A stretch of DNA of 64,000 nucleotides from an uncultured Bifidobacterium sp. (GCF_949292005.1 NZ_CASEXV010000060.1:19985-83984); one strand, 5' to 3'. Counted from the stretch's first letter, positions 1 to 9,561 are shown. Numbers and translations: made by a program. Notes: generated by a model from the sequence alone, not told the origin.

Positions 1-801
1 GACGCTCTGCACAACGGCCGCGACGGGCGTCGCGGTGCTCGACAACGTAAGGAAAAGAGCCTTGTGATCAGGAGCCGCAGCCGACAGATCAACTGTTTTC
101 TCGCTTCCAGCCGGCACCGTGACCGTGCCTCCCGTGGACAGGACTATTGCATCGCCGCTTTCCGCCCCATGTGCCGAGATGGTCACCGATGTCGACGTCG
201 ATGAATAGTTCGCGAGGACAAGCTGCTGCGTCGTTCCCACGGATGTACCGGAGATGAACAGCGATTGCTTCATGGATCCGGATACGCAGGTGGACGCAGA
301 CGCGCCGCGAAGATCTCCGGTGGTCGCGGTGGAGACGATGGATCCGACCACGCCCGTCCCACGGTTCACGTCAAGCGCCTGGCCCGAAATCAGAGACGAC
401 CGTCCCTTGCTTCCCATATCCAGCAGCGATGCGGCCTGGGAATCGGACAGGGACGGAATATCCACGCTCGACGAGGTCCCGTCTATTCCCGTCACGGATG
501 CCCGATACACCGATCCGGCCGCCATAACACGCGCGGACGATGACAGATTCCCCTCAGATGTCTGGAATTCCTTGTCCCCATAGGATCCCTCATCCGCCAA
601 GGACATCCGGGCCGGGCAGTACATCTCCATCTGCGAGGCACCCACGGTCTGGGAGAGGCCGGATTGCCCTTGTACGTCATCAACAAGCGATGTTGCCGGC
701 GCATACAGCGACGCGGCCACGACGAAAGCCACAATCATCACGACCGTGGCCGTCGCGGCGATGACTCGCCAAATCATGGAACTCCGGGAACGCATGCTCA
801 C
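1..801 (-). CDS. DUF5719 family envelope protein (3' end outside window)
   Basis: The frame is open from a GTG at 801 to the left edge (267 codons, no stop), so the C-terminus is missing. Residues about 10-33 form one hydrophobic segment (signal anchor). The extracytoplasmic part is rich in Ser/Thr/Ala and contains the pattern ATTGDLRG followed by a Cys and repeated beta-strand-like stretches, which matches DUF5719. The GTG start overlaps the TGA of the upstream glycosyltransferase by 4 bases (GTGA), so the two are translationally coupled. In actinobacteria DUF5719 proteins commonly follow this large glycosyltransferase. The biochemical role is unknown; a part in cell-wall polysaccharide assembly or export is inferred from context only. 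An in-frame ATG at 795 is an alternative start. Confidence 0.75.
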   Translation of the reverse strand, partial: MSMRSRSSMIWRVIAATATVVMIVAFVVAASLYAPATSLVDDVQGQSGLSQTVGASQMEMYCPARMSLADEGSYGDKEFQTSEGNLSSSARVMAAGSVYRASVTGIDGTSSSVDIPSLSDSQAASLLDMGSKGRSSLISGQALDVNRGTGVVGSIVSTATTGDLRGASASTCVSGSMKQSLFISGTSVGTTQQLVLANYSSTSTSVTISAHGAESGDAIVLSTGGTVTVPAGSEKTVDLSAAAPDHKALFLTLSSTATPVAAVVQSV

Positions 802-3800
802 ACCGACTCCTTTCGCAGACGGGAGGACAATGGCATCGCGACAAGGCAGTACAGGATGAGCATTCCTCCCGTGACGACAAGCCACAGGCGTCGAAGGACA
901 TCCGCCTTCGCGGATTCGGCCGAACTCACCGAATGCGCCACGGACGATCCGATGGTATCGGTGACCCGGTAATAGACTCCCGCATCGTCGCTCACCACAA
1001 CGTCCACGCCGTCGGATGCCGTGATGTTCGTCGCCAGACGTTCGGCCGCCTTGGATGCCGATGAATCACTGGAGTCCGCGACCACATAGATGCCTCCGAT
1101 CCCCCAGGCGGCGATGTCGCTGATCGCCGAATCATCCGTTCCGGCCAGTAACCGGGCAGCGGATTCCGATATGACCGATGTCGCCTGATCCGTCGTGGAT
1201 GACAGCGCCAAAGCCGACACCGCGGGAGAGGAATCCACAAGATCGCCGCGCGCCGTGCACATGACTGCGATATCGACGGTTGACGAGTTACGCGCCCTTA
1301 ATGCCAGAACACGACGGCTGACGTTCCCGGACAGATAATCGCTGGCAATGATGGGAATCCCCTCCTCCGTCGTCGAAACTGACCCCCCCATGTCGCGTCC
1401 CATGCCGGCGATGAACCACACCCCGCACGTCAATGCCAGAACAAGCGAGAGAATCGTCCGCATGGTTGTGGATATAGTCGACCGGCCCGTATTCGAACCA
1501 ACGCGACCGGACGAAGGCAGGGACAACTGCGAGAACCTGCGGACGGCCCCTCCCGCGACCATGCAGCAGCAGGACAGCAATCCAAGCATCATCAGAGACA
1601 CCCCGGGAAGAACGGAGCCGGCGACGGCTCCCTGAGATGACGAAGCCACTGCGATCCTGGAAGATGTCATCGCCAGCACCACTCCAACAAGAACAAGCAT
1701 CCACATCATGCGCGAGACCCTAAGCACAAAGGGCAGGACCAAGGCGAGCACCGCAATGGCGACCAACAGGAAGAGCAGCGCCACGGCCAGCACCCTCAAC
1801 GCTCCGGCGGATCCCTCGACCATCCATGCCAGAGATCCGAGCCGCAGCCCGAAAGCGCGATCCATTATCCGCATCAGACCCAATGCCTTCGGTGAGCCAT
1901 TGATGAGATGGTCCTGAATCATCACGTCGGAGAACAGCTGCCGGACTCCCCCGGACGAGACATTGGCCACGGCATAGACAAGGTTGGGCAGGACTACCGC
2001 CACCGCCGGCAACGGAATCATCAGAAGCATCACCCGATGATCCCTGACCAGAATTATGAACACCATCAGAAGCAGTGACACGGCCACCACCATCTGGGGC
2101 TCGGACGCCACAACCGGTATGAAAGCCAGCGCCGCGCACGCGGCCGCCTGAACCGACGCTCGCGGGACCCGCGGATCCTCCGTGTGGTACATCCCGACCG
2201 CACGAAAAACGAAGGCGAAAGCGGCCGGCAGAAACATCATCACCACCAGCATGGGCAGATTCGCCGTCTGGTACGCTCCCATCAACGCGCCAATGGATAC
2301 CCACGCCAGTCCGCCGACGACACGGACGACATCCGACCGCGTGAACACACCAGCCAAAGCCCACATCGACAATGCGGAAACAGGCGCGGCGACGAAAAAC
2401 AAGAGAGAGAGACCCGCGGCCGGATTTCCCCCACACAGAAGCGACGCCGCTCCCCACACCCACATCCACGGCGTGGACGGGACCGCCACCCCGGTCACAC
2501 CACCCAGATACCACCAGTTGCCGGCCGCGTCCATGATCATCCGCATGGTCGCCGCCGTAGGAAGCAACTGTGAGGATATAAGGGAACCACCCGCCAGCGC
2601 CCCACGAAGGACGTCCCAACGCATGGCCACCACAGCCACGAACGCCACGAACGCCATGCCGGCCGCGCAGGAGGCTCGGACCACGGCACGATGATGCAGA
2701 TGTCCCCGCGCCAAAGGATTCAACGTCAACGGCTGTGCATCCGATCGCAGAATCCGGCTTCTCGTACGCCACTGCCGCACCTGACGCCTTGTCGCGCGAA
2801 GCATGCGCAACCCCGATTTGCCCACATTGGTCTGCGCCGACACACGTTTCCTGGCCCGAACGGCCGACGACAAATCACCCCATCCCCTCCATGGAAGAGA
2901 GATCCGACACCACGCTTCGTAGGGATGTTTGCGAAGCAGACACAGAACGGCCCGGAAAACCGACAGAAAAAGATCCAGAACCCACAGGAGCGGCCACCAT
3001 TGGAAGGGTACATCCGTATACCGGTAGCGACGTGACGACAGCAGACGCTCATTAAGGGTGTTGAGCGGACTAAGCTCATCGACGGGATCTCCGCGCATGG
3101 AGCGAACACCCTCAAAGCGCGCGCGCCTATGTGCCGCGGCCACACCAGGAGCCACCACCACACGCCCTCCGGACAGGCACACGCGCCGGCAGAAATCATT
3201 TCCCTCAGCGAAGCTCCCAAACCAGGGATCCACGCCTCCAAACCGTTCGAGCGTCGTCAAAGGCACCAAGGCCCCCGCCAAAGACACGGCGAAAACATCC
3301 TGCCTGTCATCATATTGTTGCTGATCGGGCTCGCCATCGACCACCAACGACCTCGTGCCATGTCCGTAGGCGTATCCTCCCACGGAATGAAGTCCCGCCC
3401 CATCCCAGTCCAACTGCTTGACTCCAACGATGTCGGCTCCAGGGGTGTTGCTTTTCACATCCAGAAGCCTCTCAAGGCATCTCGGTCCCACGGGACGCGA
3501 ATCATCGTGGAGAAGCCATAGAAAACGCACGGGACCAGGACGTTCAGCAACACCCGAGGCCGATATGGCCTCGGACACGCATTGGGAGAACGACCGCGCG
3601 CGCGGAGCCGGAGTAACGACCAGAGATATCCCCCGCCGAACGACTTGGGAGGATCCATCCGATGAAGTCCCATAGGATACGACTCCCGACCCATCAGCAT
3701 CACCGCCGAGGACGGTCCGGAAAGGAAGCCTCCCCGCGCTGGAATCATCGGCCGAGCAGTCCGCCATCATCACGATTCCCGGAAGCACGCTCTGCTCGAG

Positions 3801-3956
3801 CACGGCCGCAAGCGTCGCTGACACATAGCGCATATCCGCACCACAGGCGACGACTGCGGCCACCGAATCCTCGATGCGCTGATCACCGCGCATCACGAAA
3901 GCGGACGTCACGCGGGAAACCAACTCGGAAAGGTCAATGCTGTCTGTGGAGTGCAC
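798..3956 (-). CDS. large membrane family 2 glycosyltransferase
   Basis: The protein has about 1050 residues. The N-terminal third is a GT-A fold family 2 glycosyltransferase: a donor-site motif HDDSRP and the acceptor-side stretch WFGSFAEGNDFCRR are visible. The remaining two thirds carry roughly a dozen hydrophobic segments and a periplasmic tail that ends in a last membrane helix. This arrangement is typical of actinobacterial glycosyltransferases that build cell-wall polysaccharide at the membrane. The start is uncertain: the frame is open to an ATG at 4052, a GTG lies at 3956 and an ATG at 3893, and none has a strong ribosome binding site. Codon use looks coding from about 3940 inward. 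An AT-rich stretch at about 4070-4105 probably holds the divergent promoters shared with the LCP gene. The acceptor and donor sugars cannot be told from sequence. Confidence 0.8.
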   Translation of the reverse strand: MHSTDSIDLSELVSRVTSAFVMRGDQRIEDSVAAVVACGADMRYVSATLAAVLEQSVLPGIVMMADCSADDSSAGRLPFRTVLGGDADGSGVVSYGTSSDGSSQVVRRGISLVVTPAPRARSFSQCVSEAISASGVAERPGPVRFLWLLHDDSRPVGPRCLERLLDVKSNTPGADIVGVKQLDWDGAGLHSVGGYAYGHGTRSLVVDGEPDQQQYDDRQDVFAVSLAGALVPLTTLERFGGVDPWFGSFAEGNDFCRRVCLSGGRVVVAPGVAAAHRRARFEGVRSMRGDPVDELSPLNTLNERLLSSRRYRYTDVPFQWWPLLWVLDLFLSVFRAVLCLLRKHPYEAWCRISLPWRGWGDLSSAVRARKRVSAQTNVGKSGLRMLRATRRQVRQWRTRSRILRSDAQPLTLNPLARGHLHHRAVVRASCAAGMAFVAFVAVVAMRWDVLRGALAGGSLISSQLLPTAATMRMIMDAAGNWWYLGGVTGVAVPSTPWMWVWGAASLLCGGNPAAGLSLLFFVAAPVSALSMWALAGVFTRSDVVRVVGGLAWVSIGALMGAYQTANLPMLVVMMFLPAAFAFVFRAVGMYHTEDPRVPRASVQAAACAALAFIPVVASEPQMVVAVSLLLMVFIILVRDHRVMLLMIPLPAVAVVLPNLVYAVANVSSGGVRQLFSDVMIQDHLINGSPKALGLMRIMDRAFGLRLGSLAWMVEGSAGALRVLAVALLFLLVAIAVLALVLPFVLRVSRMMWMLVLVGVVLAMTSSRIAVASSSQGAVAGSVLPGVSLMMLGLLSCCCMVAGGAVRRFSQLSLPSSGRVGSNTGRSTISTTMRTILSLVLALTCGVWFIAGMGRDMGGSVSTTEEGIPIIASDYLSGNVSRRVLALRARNSSTVDIAVMCTARGDLVDSSPAVSALALSSTTDQATSVISESAARLLAGTDDSAISDIAAWGIGGIYVVADSSDSSASKAAERLATNITASDGVDVVVSDDAGVYYRVTDTIGSSVAHSVSSAESAKADVLRRLWLVVTGGMLILYCLVAMPLSSRLRKESV

Positions 3957-4189
3957 AGTTCTCAAGTGTACGCAACAACGGCAACGGGCGCCCGACACAG
4001 TCTCCCGCCCGCCTGCGATCCGCCTTTCAAACGGGCGCCGGAGGATGTGCATATCATCATCTTCACAGGTTCTTCTATAAATGTGCCGTAATATTTAGTG
4101 GTTTACTGCAGACAGAATCAGGGAATCGGCTACGGAAGACGACCATGGAGCCCATGGTTCCCTGACCGCGCGAGAAGGAAGGCCGGACA

Positions 4190-5605
4190 GTGGCATCCCA
4201 TCGACGACACATCACCAAAGATCCGAATCTCAAAGGCTGGCGGACGTCGACCCCACGGCATAGTCACGCCTACCGGATCAGCCATCGCCTCGGCATCATG
4301 ATCGCCGCAGCGCTCGCGGTGATCATCGTCCTTCCGGCCACGATCGCGGCGGCCGTGTGGGTGGATTTCGGAGCCTCCATCAACGCAAGCAAGGTCAATG
4401 TCATCGCGCAGTCGACGTCCAGTTCTAGTCCCACCCTCGTCGACCCCAACGCCGGCAAAGCAATCAACATACTCATCCTCGGCCAGGACACCCGTGACGG
4501 CAGCGCGAACGCATCCATAGGGGGAAGCAACGACGACGAATCGGGTCTGCACAACGCCGACACGACCATGGTGATGCAGATCAGCGCCGACCGCTCATAC
4601 ATCAATCTTGTGTCGATTCCACGCGACTCGCTTGTCGACGTGCCCAGCTGCACAACCTCCAAAGGAACCATCTCCGCCCAATACAACGTGATGTTCAACT
4701 CGATATTCGCGAACGCGTGGGCCAAAGGCGGCGACCTCGCCTCCGCGGCAAGCTGTACGATGGCCGCAGTCAACTCGCTCACCGGCATGGACATCCAGAA
4801 CTTCATCGTCGTCGACTTCGCGGGTCTTCGCGACATGATCAACGCGATAGGCGGAGTGAACATCTGCATACCCGTCGAGACCAAAGACTCCTACACGGGC
4901 CTGAGCCTGAGCAAGGGACTGTATCATTTCAACGGAACGCAGGCCACGCAGTACGCGCGTATGCGCCACGGGACCGGCACCGATGGTTCGGACATCATGC
5001 GCACCACTCGGCAGCAGTATCTTGTCAAGGAGCTCATCAAGCAGGCCATGGAGAAGAACCTCTTCACCCAGACCAGCCAGCTCTATCAGCTCGCCAAAGC
5101 CGCCTTAAAATCATTGAACATCAGCAGCGGGTTGGCCAGCACGACCGTACTGGCCTCTCTGGCAATGAGCCTGAAGAACCTCGACACGTCCAAGCTCTAT
5201 ATGATGACCACACCCGTCACCGCGGCCCCCAGCGATTCCAACAGGGTCGTATGGTCGTCGGCCGCCGATGCCGTGTGGGGGAAGATGCGCAATCACACCG
5301 CCCTCACCGAGCAGACGACGACCACATCCTCTAGCTCCTCGTCATCCTCGAAGTCCTCCTCCAGCTCCTCGTCATCGTCCTCCACCGCATCCTCCTCCAG
5401 CTCGGCATCGAGCACGGCCACGTCCACGGTGAACTCCAAGACAGGACTGATCACCAATTCCTCGGGGCAGCTCATCGACCCGAACACCAACGGAATAGTC
5501 GATCCTGACACCGGAACGATACACGACGCCACCACAGGCCAATCCATCGGCATCGCCGACCGCTATCTCAACAGCACTATTTGTGCCGTTCCTGCGCAGG
5601 ATTAG
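4190..5605 (+). CDS. LCP (LytR-CpsA-Psr) family protein with polyserine C-terminus
   Basis: LCP proteins attach polysaccharide or teichoic-acid-like polymers from a lipid carrier to peptidoglycan outside the membrane. This one has 471 residues. A single membrane anchor lies at about 33-57. The LCP domain follows, with ILILGQDTRDG at about 94-104 (Asp and Arg of the active site) and SIPRDS at about 143-148. A run of Ser/Thr at about 377-415 precedes a 55-residue tail. The start is a GTG at 4190 with an AAGGAAGG ribosome binding site 7 bases upstream. It is divergent from the glycosyltransferase and followed by a second LCP gene, so a joint role in envelope polymer transfer is inferred. The Ser tract is written with mixed TCN/AGC codons. 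Confidence 0.9.
   Translation: MASHRRHITKDPNLKGWRTSTPRHSHAYRISHRLGIMIAAALAVIIVLPATIAAAVWVDFGASINASKVNVIAQSTSSSSPTLVDPNAGKAINILILGQDTRDGSANASIGGSNDDESGLHNADTTMVMQISADRSYINLVSIPRDSLVDVPSCTTSKGTISAQYNVMFNSIFANAWAKGGDLASAASCTMAAVNSLTGMDIQNFIVVDFAGLRDMINAIGGVNICIPVETKDSYTGLSLSKGLYHFNGTQATQYARMRHGTGTDGSDIMRTTRQQYLVKELIKQAMEKNLFTQTSQLYQLAKAALKSLNISSGLASTTVLASLAMSLKNLDTSKLYMMTTPVTAAPSDSNRVVWSSAADAVWGKMRNHTALTEQTTTTSSSSSSSSKSSSSSSSSSSTASSSSSASSTATSTVNSKTGLITNSSGQLIDPNTNGIVDPDTGTIHDATTGQSIGIADRYLNSTICAVPAQD
5354..5435 (+). repeat. serine-codon tract in LCP gene
   Basis: This low-complexity stretch is made almost entirely of TCN and AGC serine codons, with blocks such as TCCTCCAGCTCCTCGTCATC. It encodes most of the polyserine linker of the LCP protein. 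Unit changes of three bases would change linker length without breaking the frame. Confidence 0.6.
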
Positions 5606-5623
5606 TCCCCGTATCTCGATTGA

Positions 5624-5656
5624 GGCCTCCACGCAGTGTAAATCTGTGTGGAGGCC
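5624..5656 (+). terminator. hairpin between the two LCP genes
   Basis: A 13-bp stem, GGCCTCCACGCAG against CTGTGTGGAGGCC (one G-U pair), with a 7-base loop lies 19 bases after the first LCP stop codon. No T-run follows, so it may attenuate rather than fully stop transcription into the second LCP gene. Confidence 0.55.
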
Positions 5657-5691
5657 ATCGCGGGGGAATCTTGACCACAGGGAGGATAGGA

Positions 5692-7068
5692 ATGACACAG
5701 GACGGCAACCCACCCAGCTTCATCCCCTCCTTGGGTTCCAGCAACGGCGACGACCATCACGTGGCCTCGGCCAGAGCTCCGCGTCAGAACACGCAATCAA
5801 CTCCTCCGAGCTTCATCCCCTCCTCCACCGGCCGTATTCCGCCGGCCACGGGAACGCAGCGCCGTTCCTCCACACGCAGCATGTCCAACCGTCAACAACT
5901 CTCTTATGGAGACTCCCCATCGGAGGGGGAATCCTCACAGACATCCAGTCCATCGTCCCGCCATGCCGTAGCCGAAGAGCCGTCATCCGGAAGAAGCGGC
6001 GGCAGAACATCCCGGGGCGGCACGTGCTCCACATCCCACGGTTCGCTCCAATCGCGCGGCTCGGCCGTGGCGTCCTCGGGACGCTCTCCTCATAAAGGAG
6101 GCGGAAACAAGCGCAAACACCGAAACATCGGCAAAATCGTCGTGGCCGTGCTACTCGCCCTCATTCTGGCTTTGGGCATCTCCATCCTCGGCGCGTGGAA
6201 CTGGGTGAATTCGCGTCTGGACAAGACATCGTGGCTTACAAGCATGTCATCCTCGACATCCTCAACGTCTTGGCTTCTTCTCGGGTCGGATGAGAGGGAC
6301 GGCTCCGCGGGCGGAACGTCAGGCGACACACCAGGGTCACGCACCGACACGATTCTGGTCCTCACCAAGCCGCGCAGCGGATCAAGCTCGCTCATCTCGA
6401 TTCCGCGCGATTCCTTGGTGCAGGTCTCGGGAACATACATGAAGATCAATGCCGTCGCTGAAGTCGTCAGCCGTAAGGCGCTCGTCTCGCAGATCGAATC
6501 AATCACAGGACACAAAATCGACCATGTCGCGGAGATCCGGTTCGGCGGACTTCAGAAGGTCGTCGACGCCATCGGCGGCGTGAAACTCTGCTACAACAGA
6601 ACCGTCAACGACGCGGACTCGGAGCTGACCTGGACGGCCGGATGCCATCAGGCCAATGGCAAAACCGCGCTGGCCTTTTCACGGATGCGGTATCAGGATC
6701 CCAACGGGGACTTCGGCCGCGCCGAACGCCAGCGGCAGGTGATCTCAGCCATTGTCTCCAAGGCCACATCGCGTGCGGTGCTCACCAATCCCTCCACCGT
6801 GAAGGCTCTGGCGACGGCAGGACTCGATTCCATGATCGTGGATGAGGACTCATCCCCCAAAACGCTGCTGTCAATGGCACTGGCGTTCCGTAGTTCTACC
6901 GGAAGCAAGGGAATAACCGGAAGCGTGTACTGGACCAACCCGGACTACTACGTGGACGGCGTGGGTTCATCCGTTCTCCTCAATGACGCGAAGAATCTCA
7001 AGCTATTCAACTCCTTGGCGAACGGAACCCACAAATCAGGCGTTGTGGGGACTTTGGCGAAAAGCTAG
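5692..7068 (+). CDS. second LCP family protein with long cytoplasmic N-terminus
   Basis: The protein has 458 residues from an ATG at 5692, preceded by GGGAGGAT at a good distance. It has a 145-residue basic, Ser/Gly-rich cytoplasmic region that contains the motif PPSFIPS twice (about residues 7-13 and 38-44). A membrane helix follows at about 147-169, then the LCP catalytic domain with LLGSDERDG at about 196 and SIPRDS at about 236. The domain is like that of its upstream neighbour and the two probably act on related polymers. The PPSFIP repeats are likely a protein-interaction tag; this is inference. The frame also stays open upstream to 5581, but that part lies over the terminator hairpin and has no ribosome binding site. 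Confidence 0.9.
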   Translation: MTQDGNPPSFIPSLGSSNGDDHHVASARAPRQNTQSTPPSFIPSSTGRIPPATGTQRRSSTRSMSNRQQLSYGDSPSEGESSQTSSPSSRHAVAEEPSSGRSGGRTSRGGTCSTSHGSLQSRGSAVASSGRSPHKGGGNKRKHRNIGKIVVAVLLALILALGISILGAWNWVNSRLDKTSWLTSMSSSTSSTSWLLLGSDERDGSAGGTSGDTPGSRTDTILVLTKPRSGSSSLISIPRDSLVQVSGTYMKINAVAEVVSRKALVSQIESITGHKIDHVAEIRFGGLQKVVDAIGGVKLCYNRTVNDADSELTWTAGCHQANGKTALAFSRMRYQDPNGDFGRAERQRQVISAIVSKATSRAVLTNPSTVKALATAGLDSMIVDEDSSPKTLLSMALAFRSSTGSKGITGSVYWTNPDYYVDGVGSSVLLNDAKNLKLFNSLANGTHKSGVVGTLAKS

Positions 7069-7142
7069 CGCGGAGAAAATCCGAAACCCGAGGAACTTTT
7101 GTCCGGGGCCGGGCCACAAGTCCCCATTCATGTAATCCTCAT

Positions 7143-9173
7143 GTGGCACGGTCCTTTCGTCCACACCATCGTCTCCACATCGCGTCATATGTCTCCTTCG
7201 ACGAATCTGTCAGCGTGGGAAGGACGACATCCGATCCGGAAGCGACGCCGGATTCTCGGCACTCAGTAATGATTTTGCGGGCTATCGCCCTTGTGGCACC
7301 TCTGCTCGGGCAATGCGCGCTTCTCATAGTGCTTCTTGTCCACGGAAACTGGACGTTCGCGGCCGTGTCGGCCACTGCCCTGCTGTCCTCCCTCGCCTGG
7401 GCACTGTTGAGAAGCGTTGACGGCAGGAATCAGAAAAGGCCCGACACCGCCGCAACATCCGGCATGCCCACACACCGGGCCCCAACCGTCGACGAGCCCC
7501 CTCCACCATCATCCCCACCTCTTGAGGAGCTGTTGTCATTCGACGAGAACCCTCGGCTATGGTGGCGCGACGTCATGGCTCGATGGGCATCCAACAACGA
7601 CCCGGAATCCACATCGCTCACCGCGACCATGGGTGTCAGCGACTCCGGCGGCCTGACCATCGATCTGGGAGTCCACGGCCCCCACGCTCTTGTCTGTGGC
7701 ACGACCGGATCGGGAAAGTCGGTGGTTCTCCGAACGTGGTGTCTCTCTCTGGCCTGCCGGTACCCACCCTCACGACTTCACTTCGTCTTTCTGGATTTCA
7801 AGGGAGGTGCCGGACTGGACGCACTGGCGGAGCTACCCCATGCCGTGGGGAACGTCTGCGATCTTGATCTTCGCCATGCGAAGAGGGCATTGCGGGCTCT
7901 CGAGAGGGAATTGACACGCCGTGAGCGGCTGGTGTCACGACATCGCGTCTCCGACGTGCGCCATCTTCCCATGCCGCCACCTACGATGGTGGTTGTGGTC
8001 GACGAGTTCCATGCTCTTCGCGGCCGTCTCCCCGGATACATCGATAGGCTGACGACCATAGCGTCCCTGGGACGGTCCTTGGGAATGCATCTGATCGCCT
8101 GCACGCAGAACCCTCAGGGACAGGTTGGTGCCGATATGAAGGCCAATCTGTCGCTGCACGTCTGCCTGCGGGTGAGGGACGCGTTCCAATCCGTCGAGAT
8201 GCTCGGCGATGGAAGGGCCGCGAGAATAAGCCCACGCGCTCCCGGAATGGGATATCTCGACAACGGCGAGGACGTGACTCGCTTCCACTGCGCAGCCGCC
8301 CGCTCATCCACTGCCCTGGTGTCCGCCATACGGGTCGCGGCCGCGGTAACAGGCTCCCCACCCCGTCCTCAGTTATTCAGTCCACCACTTCCCTCGTCCA
8401 TCAACCTCGAACGGATACCACACCCCGTCGGCGCGCGAAGCGATAGCGGCGAACCCCAATCCCACCTGGCACGCCCGCCATCCATCGTCGTGGGGGTGTG
8501 CGACGACGGCACACGCGTCTCACCCATGCGGCTGAGTTTGGATGGTGGCAACATCATGGTGGTCGGATCGCCGGGCTGCGGGAAAACAACCCTATTGGAC
8601 ACCATGATCGAATCGATCCGACAGTGGTCGCTGACACGCCATGCCGCGGCGGCATCCCGCACTCCTCAGGTGATGGTCCTTGCCCTCACGGGGCACGGCG
8701 GAGACCCCGACACGATGAGGCACCATGCCGCCACCGTCATGTCCCGGGCCGACGACGCGGTGGGGCATCGATTCCCTTCCACGCCGAATGACCGCCGCAC
8801 CTCAGACACCACCCCGGACATCATGCTCGTGGACGATGCGGACCCACTGCTTGCCCCCCTCAGCTCGGATCCGCTCGCCAAAAAGGTCGCCGCAGCCTCG
8901 CACAATCCGCGCTGCACGGTTGTCGCCGCCGTCAGCAGGCCGGAAAGATGCCGACTCGATGACGTATCCTGGACCATCATTTTCCCCACCGGTGACCGCA
9001 CCACCGATCTGATGCACGGCATCCCCTCCGTTCTCCTTGACGACCTCGATTCCGAAGACTGTTCCACCCCGGGGCGCGCGGCCATAATCCGTCGCGGAAT
9101 GGCATGCATGGTCCAATGCGCCGTCCCCCGTGAATTTACGTTGGGAAAAACTCTTGAAAAATCACGGGATTAG
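7143..9173 (+). CDS. FtsK/SpoIIIE-family (EccC-like) membrane ATPase
   Basis: The protein has 676 residues and a GTG start at 7143 (uncertain; a weak ribosome binding site). Two membrane helices lie at about 44-66 and 70-90. The first FtsK/SpoIIIE ATPase domain has Walker A GTTGSGKS at about 186-193 and Walker B VVVVDEFHAL at about 282. A second P-loop, GSPGCGKT, is at about 476, followed by a weaker ATPase module. There is no gamma DNA-recognition domain, so a chromosome-translocase role like that of FtsK is unlikely. The layout (two helices plus tandem ATPase modules) resembles EccC of type VII secretion. No WXG100 gene is visible nearby, so the substrate is unknown. Confidence 0.8.
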   Translation: MARSFRPHHRLHIASYVSFDESVSVGRTTSDPEATPDSRHSVMILRAIALVAPLLGQCALLIVLLVHGNWTFAAVSATALLSSLAWALLRSVDGRNQKRPDTAATSGMPTHRAPTVDEPPPPSSPPLEELLSFDENPRLWWRDVMARWASNNDPESTSLTATMGVSDSGGLTIDLGVHGPHALVCGTTGSGKSVVLRTWCLSLACRYPPSRLHFVFLDFKGGAGLDALAELPHAVGNVCDLDLRHAKRALRALERELTRRERLVSRHRVSDVRHLPMPPPTMVVVVDEFHALRGRLPGYIDRLTTIASLGRSLGMHLIACTQNPQGQVGADMKANLSLHVCLRVRDAFQSVEMLGDGRAARISPRAPGMGYLDNGEDVTRFHCAAARSSTALVSAIRVAAAVTGSPPRPQLFSPPLPSSINLERIPHPVGARSDSGEPQSHLARPPSIVVGVCDDGTRVSPMRLSLDGGNIMVVGSPGCGKTTLLDTMIESIRQWSLTRHAAAASRTPQVMVLALTGHGGDPDTMRHHAATVMSRADDAVGHRFPSTPNDRRTSDTTPDIMLVDDADPLLAPLSSDPLAKKVAAASHNPRCTVVAAVSRPERCRLDDVSWTIIFPTGDRTTDLMHGIPSVLLDDLDSEDCSTPGRAAIIRRGMACMVQCAVPREFTLGKTLEKSRD

Positions 9174-9188
9174 TGGTTATCTGATAAC
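9154..9188 (+). promoter_or_regulatory. whiB1 promoter with overlapping palindrome
   Basis: TTGAAA (9154-9159) and TTATCT (9177-9182) are separated by exactly 17 bases, a good sigma-A-type promoter, and it starts inside the last codons of the ATPase gene. A perfect palindrome GTTATC-T-GATAAC (9176-9188) covers the -10 element, a position suited to repression. The promoter lies about 60 bases before the whiB1 start. Confidence 0.6.
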
Positions 9189-9240
9189 GGTTCGATTTCA
9201 TCCAAGGTCATCAGGGATGACACAAGGAAGGCACATATTT

Positions 9241-9519
9241 ATGAGCAGTGCGTTTGATTGGCGCGCCAAGGCCGCCTGTCGCGACAAGGATCCCGAGCTC
9301 TTCTTTCCCGTGGGGAACACCGGAGCCGCCTACCAGCAGATCGAGGAGGCCAAGGCGGTCTGCCGTACCTGCAAGGTTATTGACGCATGCCTCAAATGCG
9401 CTTTGGACACCAATCAGGATTACGGCGTCTGGGGAGGGCTGAGCGAGGATGAAAGGCGCGCCCTCAAGCGTCGTGCAATGCGCGCGCGGCGGTCGCAAAG
9501 CATGCAGATGCAGATCTGA
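9241..9519 (+). CDS. whiB1: WhiB1-type iron-sulfur transcription regulator
   Basis: The protein has 92 residues from ATG 9241, with AAGGAAGG as ribosome binding site. Four cluster cysteines are in place at 13, 41, 44 and 50 (C, then CxxC, then x5-C), with an extra Cys at 53. The turn motif GVWGG is at 62-66 and is followed by a basic DNA-binding tail. The sequence around DPELFFPVGN and LSEDERRALKRR is close to mycobacterial WhiB1, and the convergent placement next to a PdtaS-type kinase matches Rv3219/Rv3220c. WhiB1 binds a [4Fe-4S] cluster that reacts with nitric oxide and contacts the primary sigma factor. The assignment to WhiB1 rather than WhiB2 rests on sequence feel and synteny. Confidence 0.9.
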   Translation: MSSAFDWRAKAACRDKDPELFFPVGNTGAAYQQIEEAKAVCRTCKVIDACLKCALDTNQDYGVWGGLSEDERRALKRRAMRARRSQSMQMQI

Positions 9520-9561
9520 TACTTACTCAACAGCCATTCAGAGCGCGACGCTTGGGATGCC

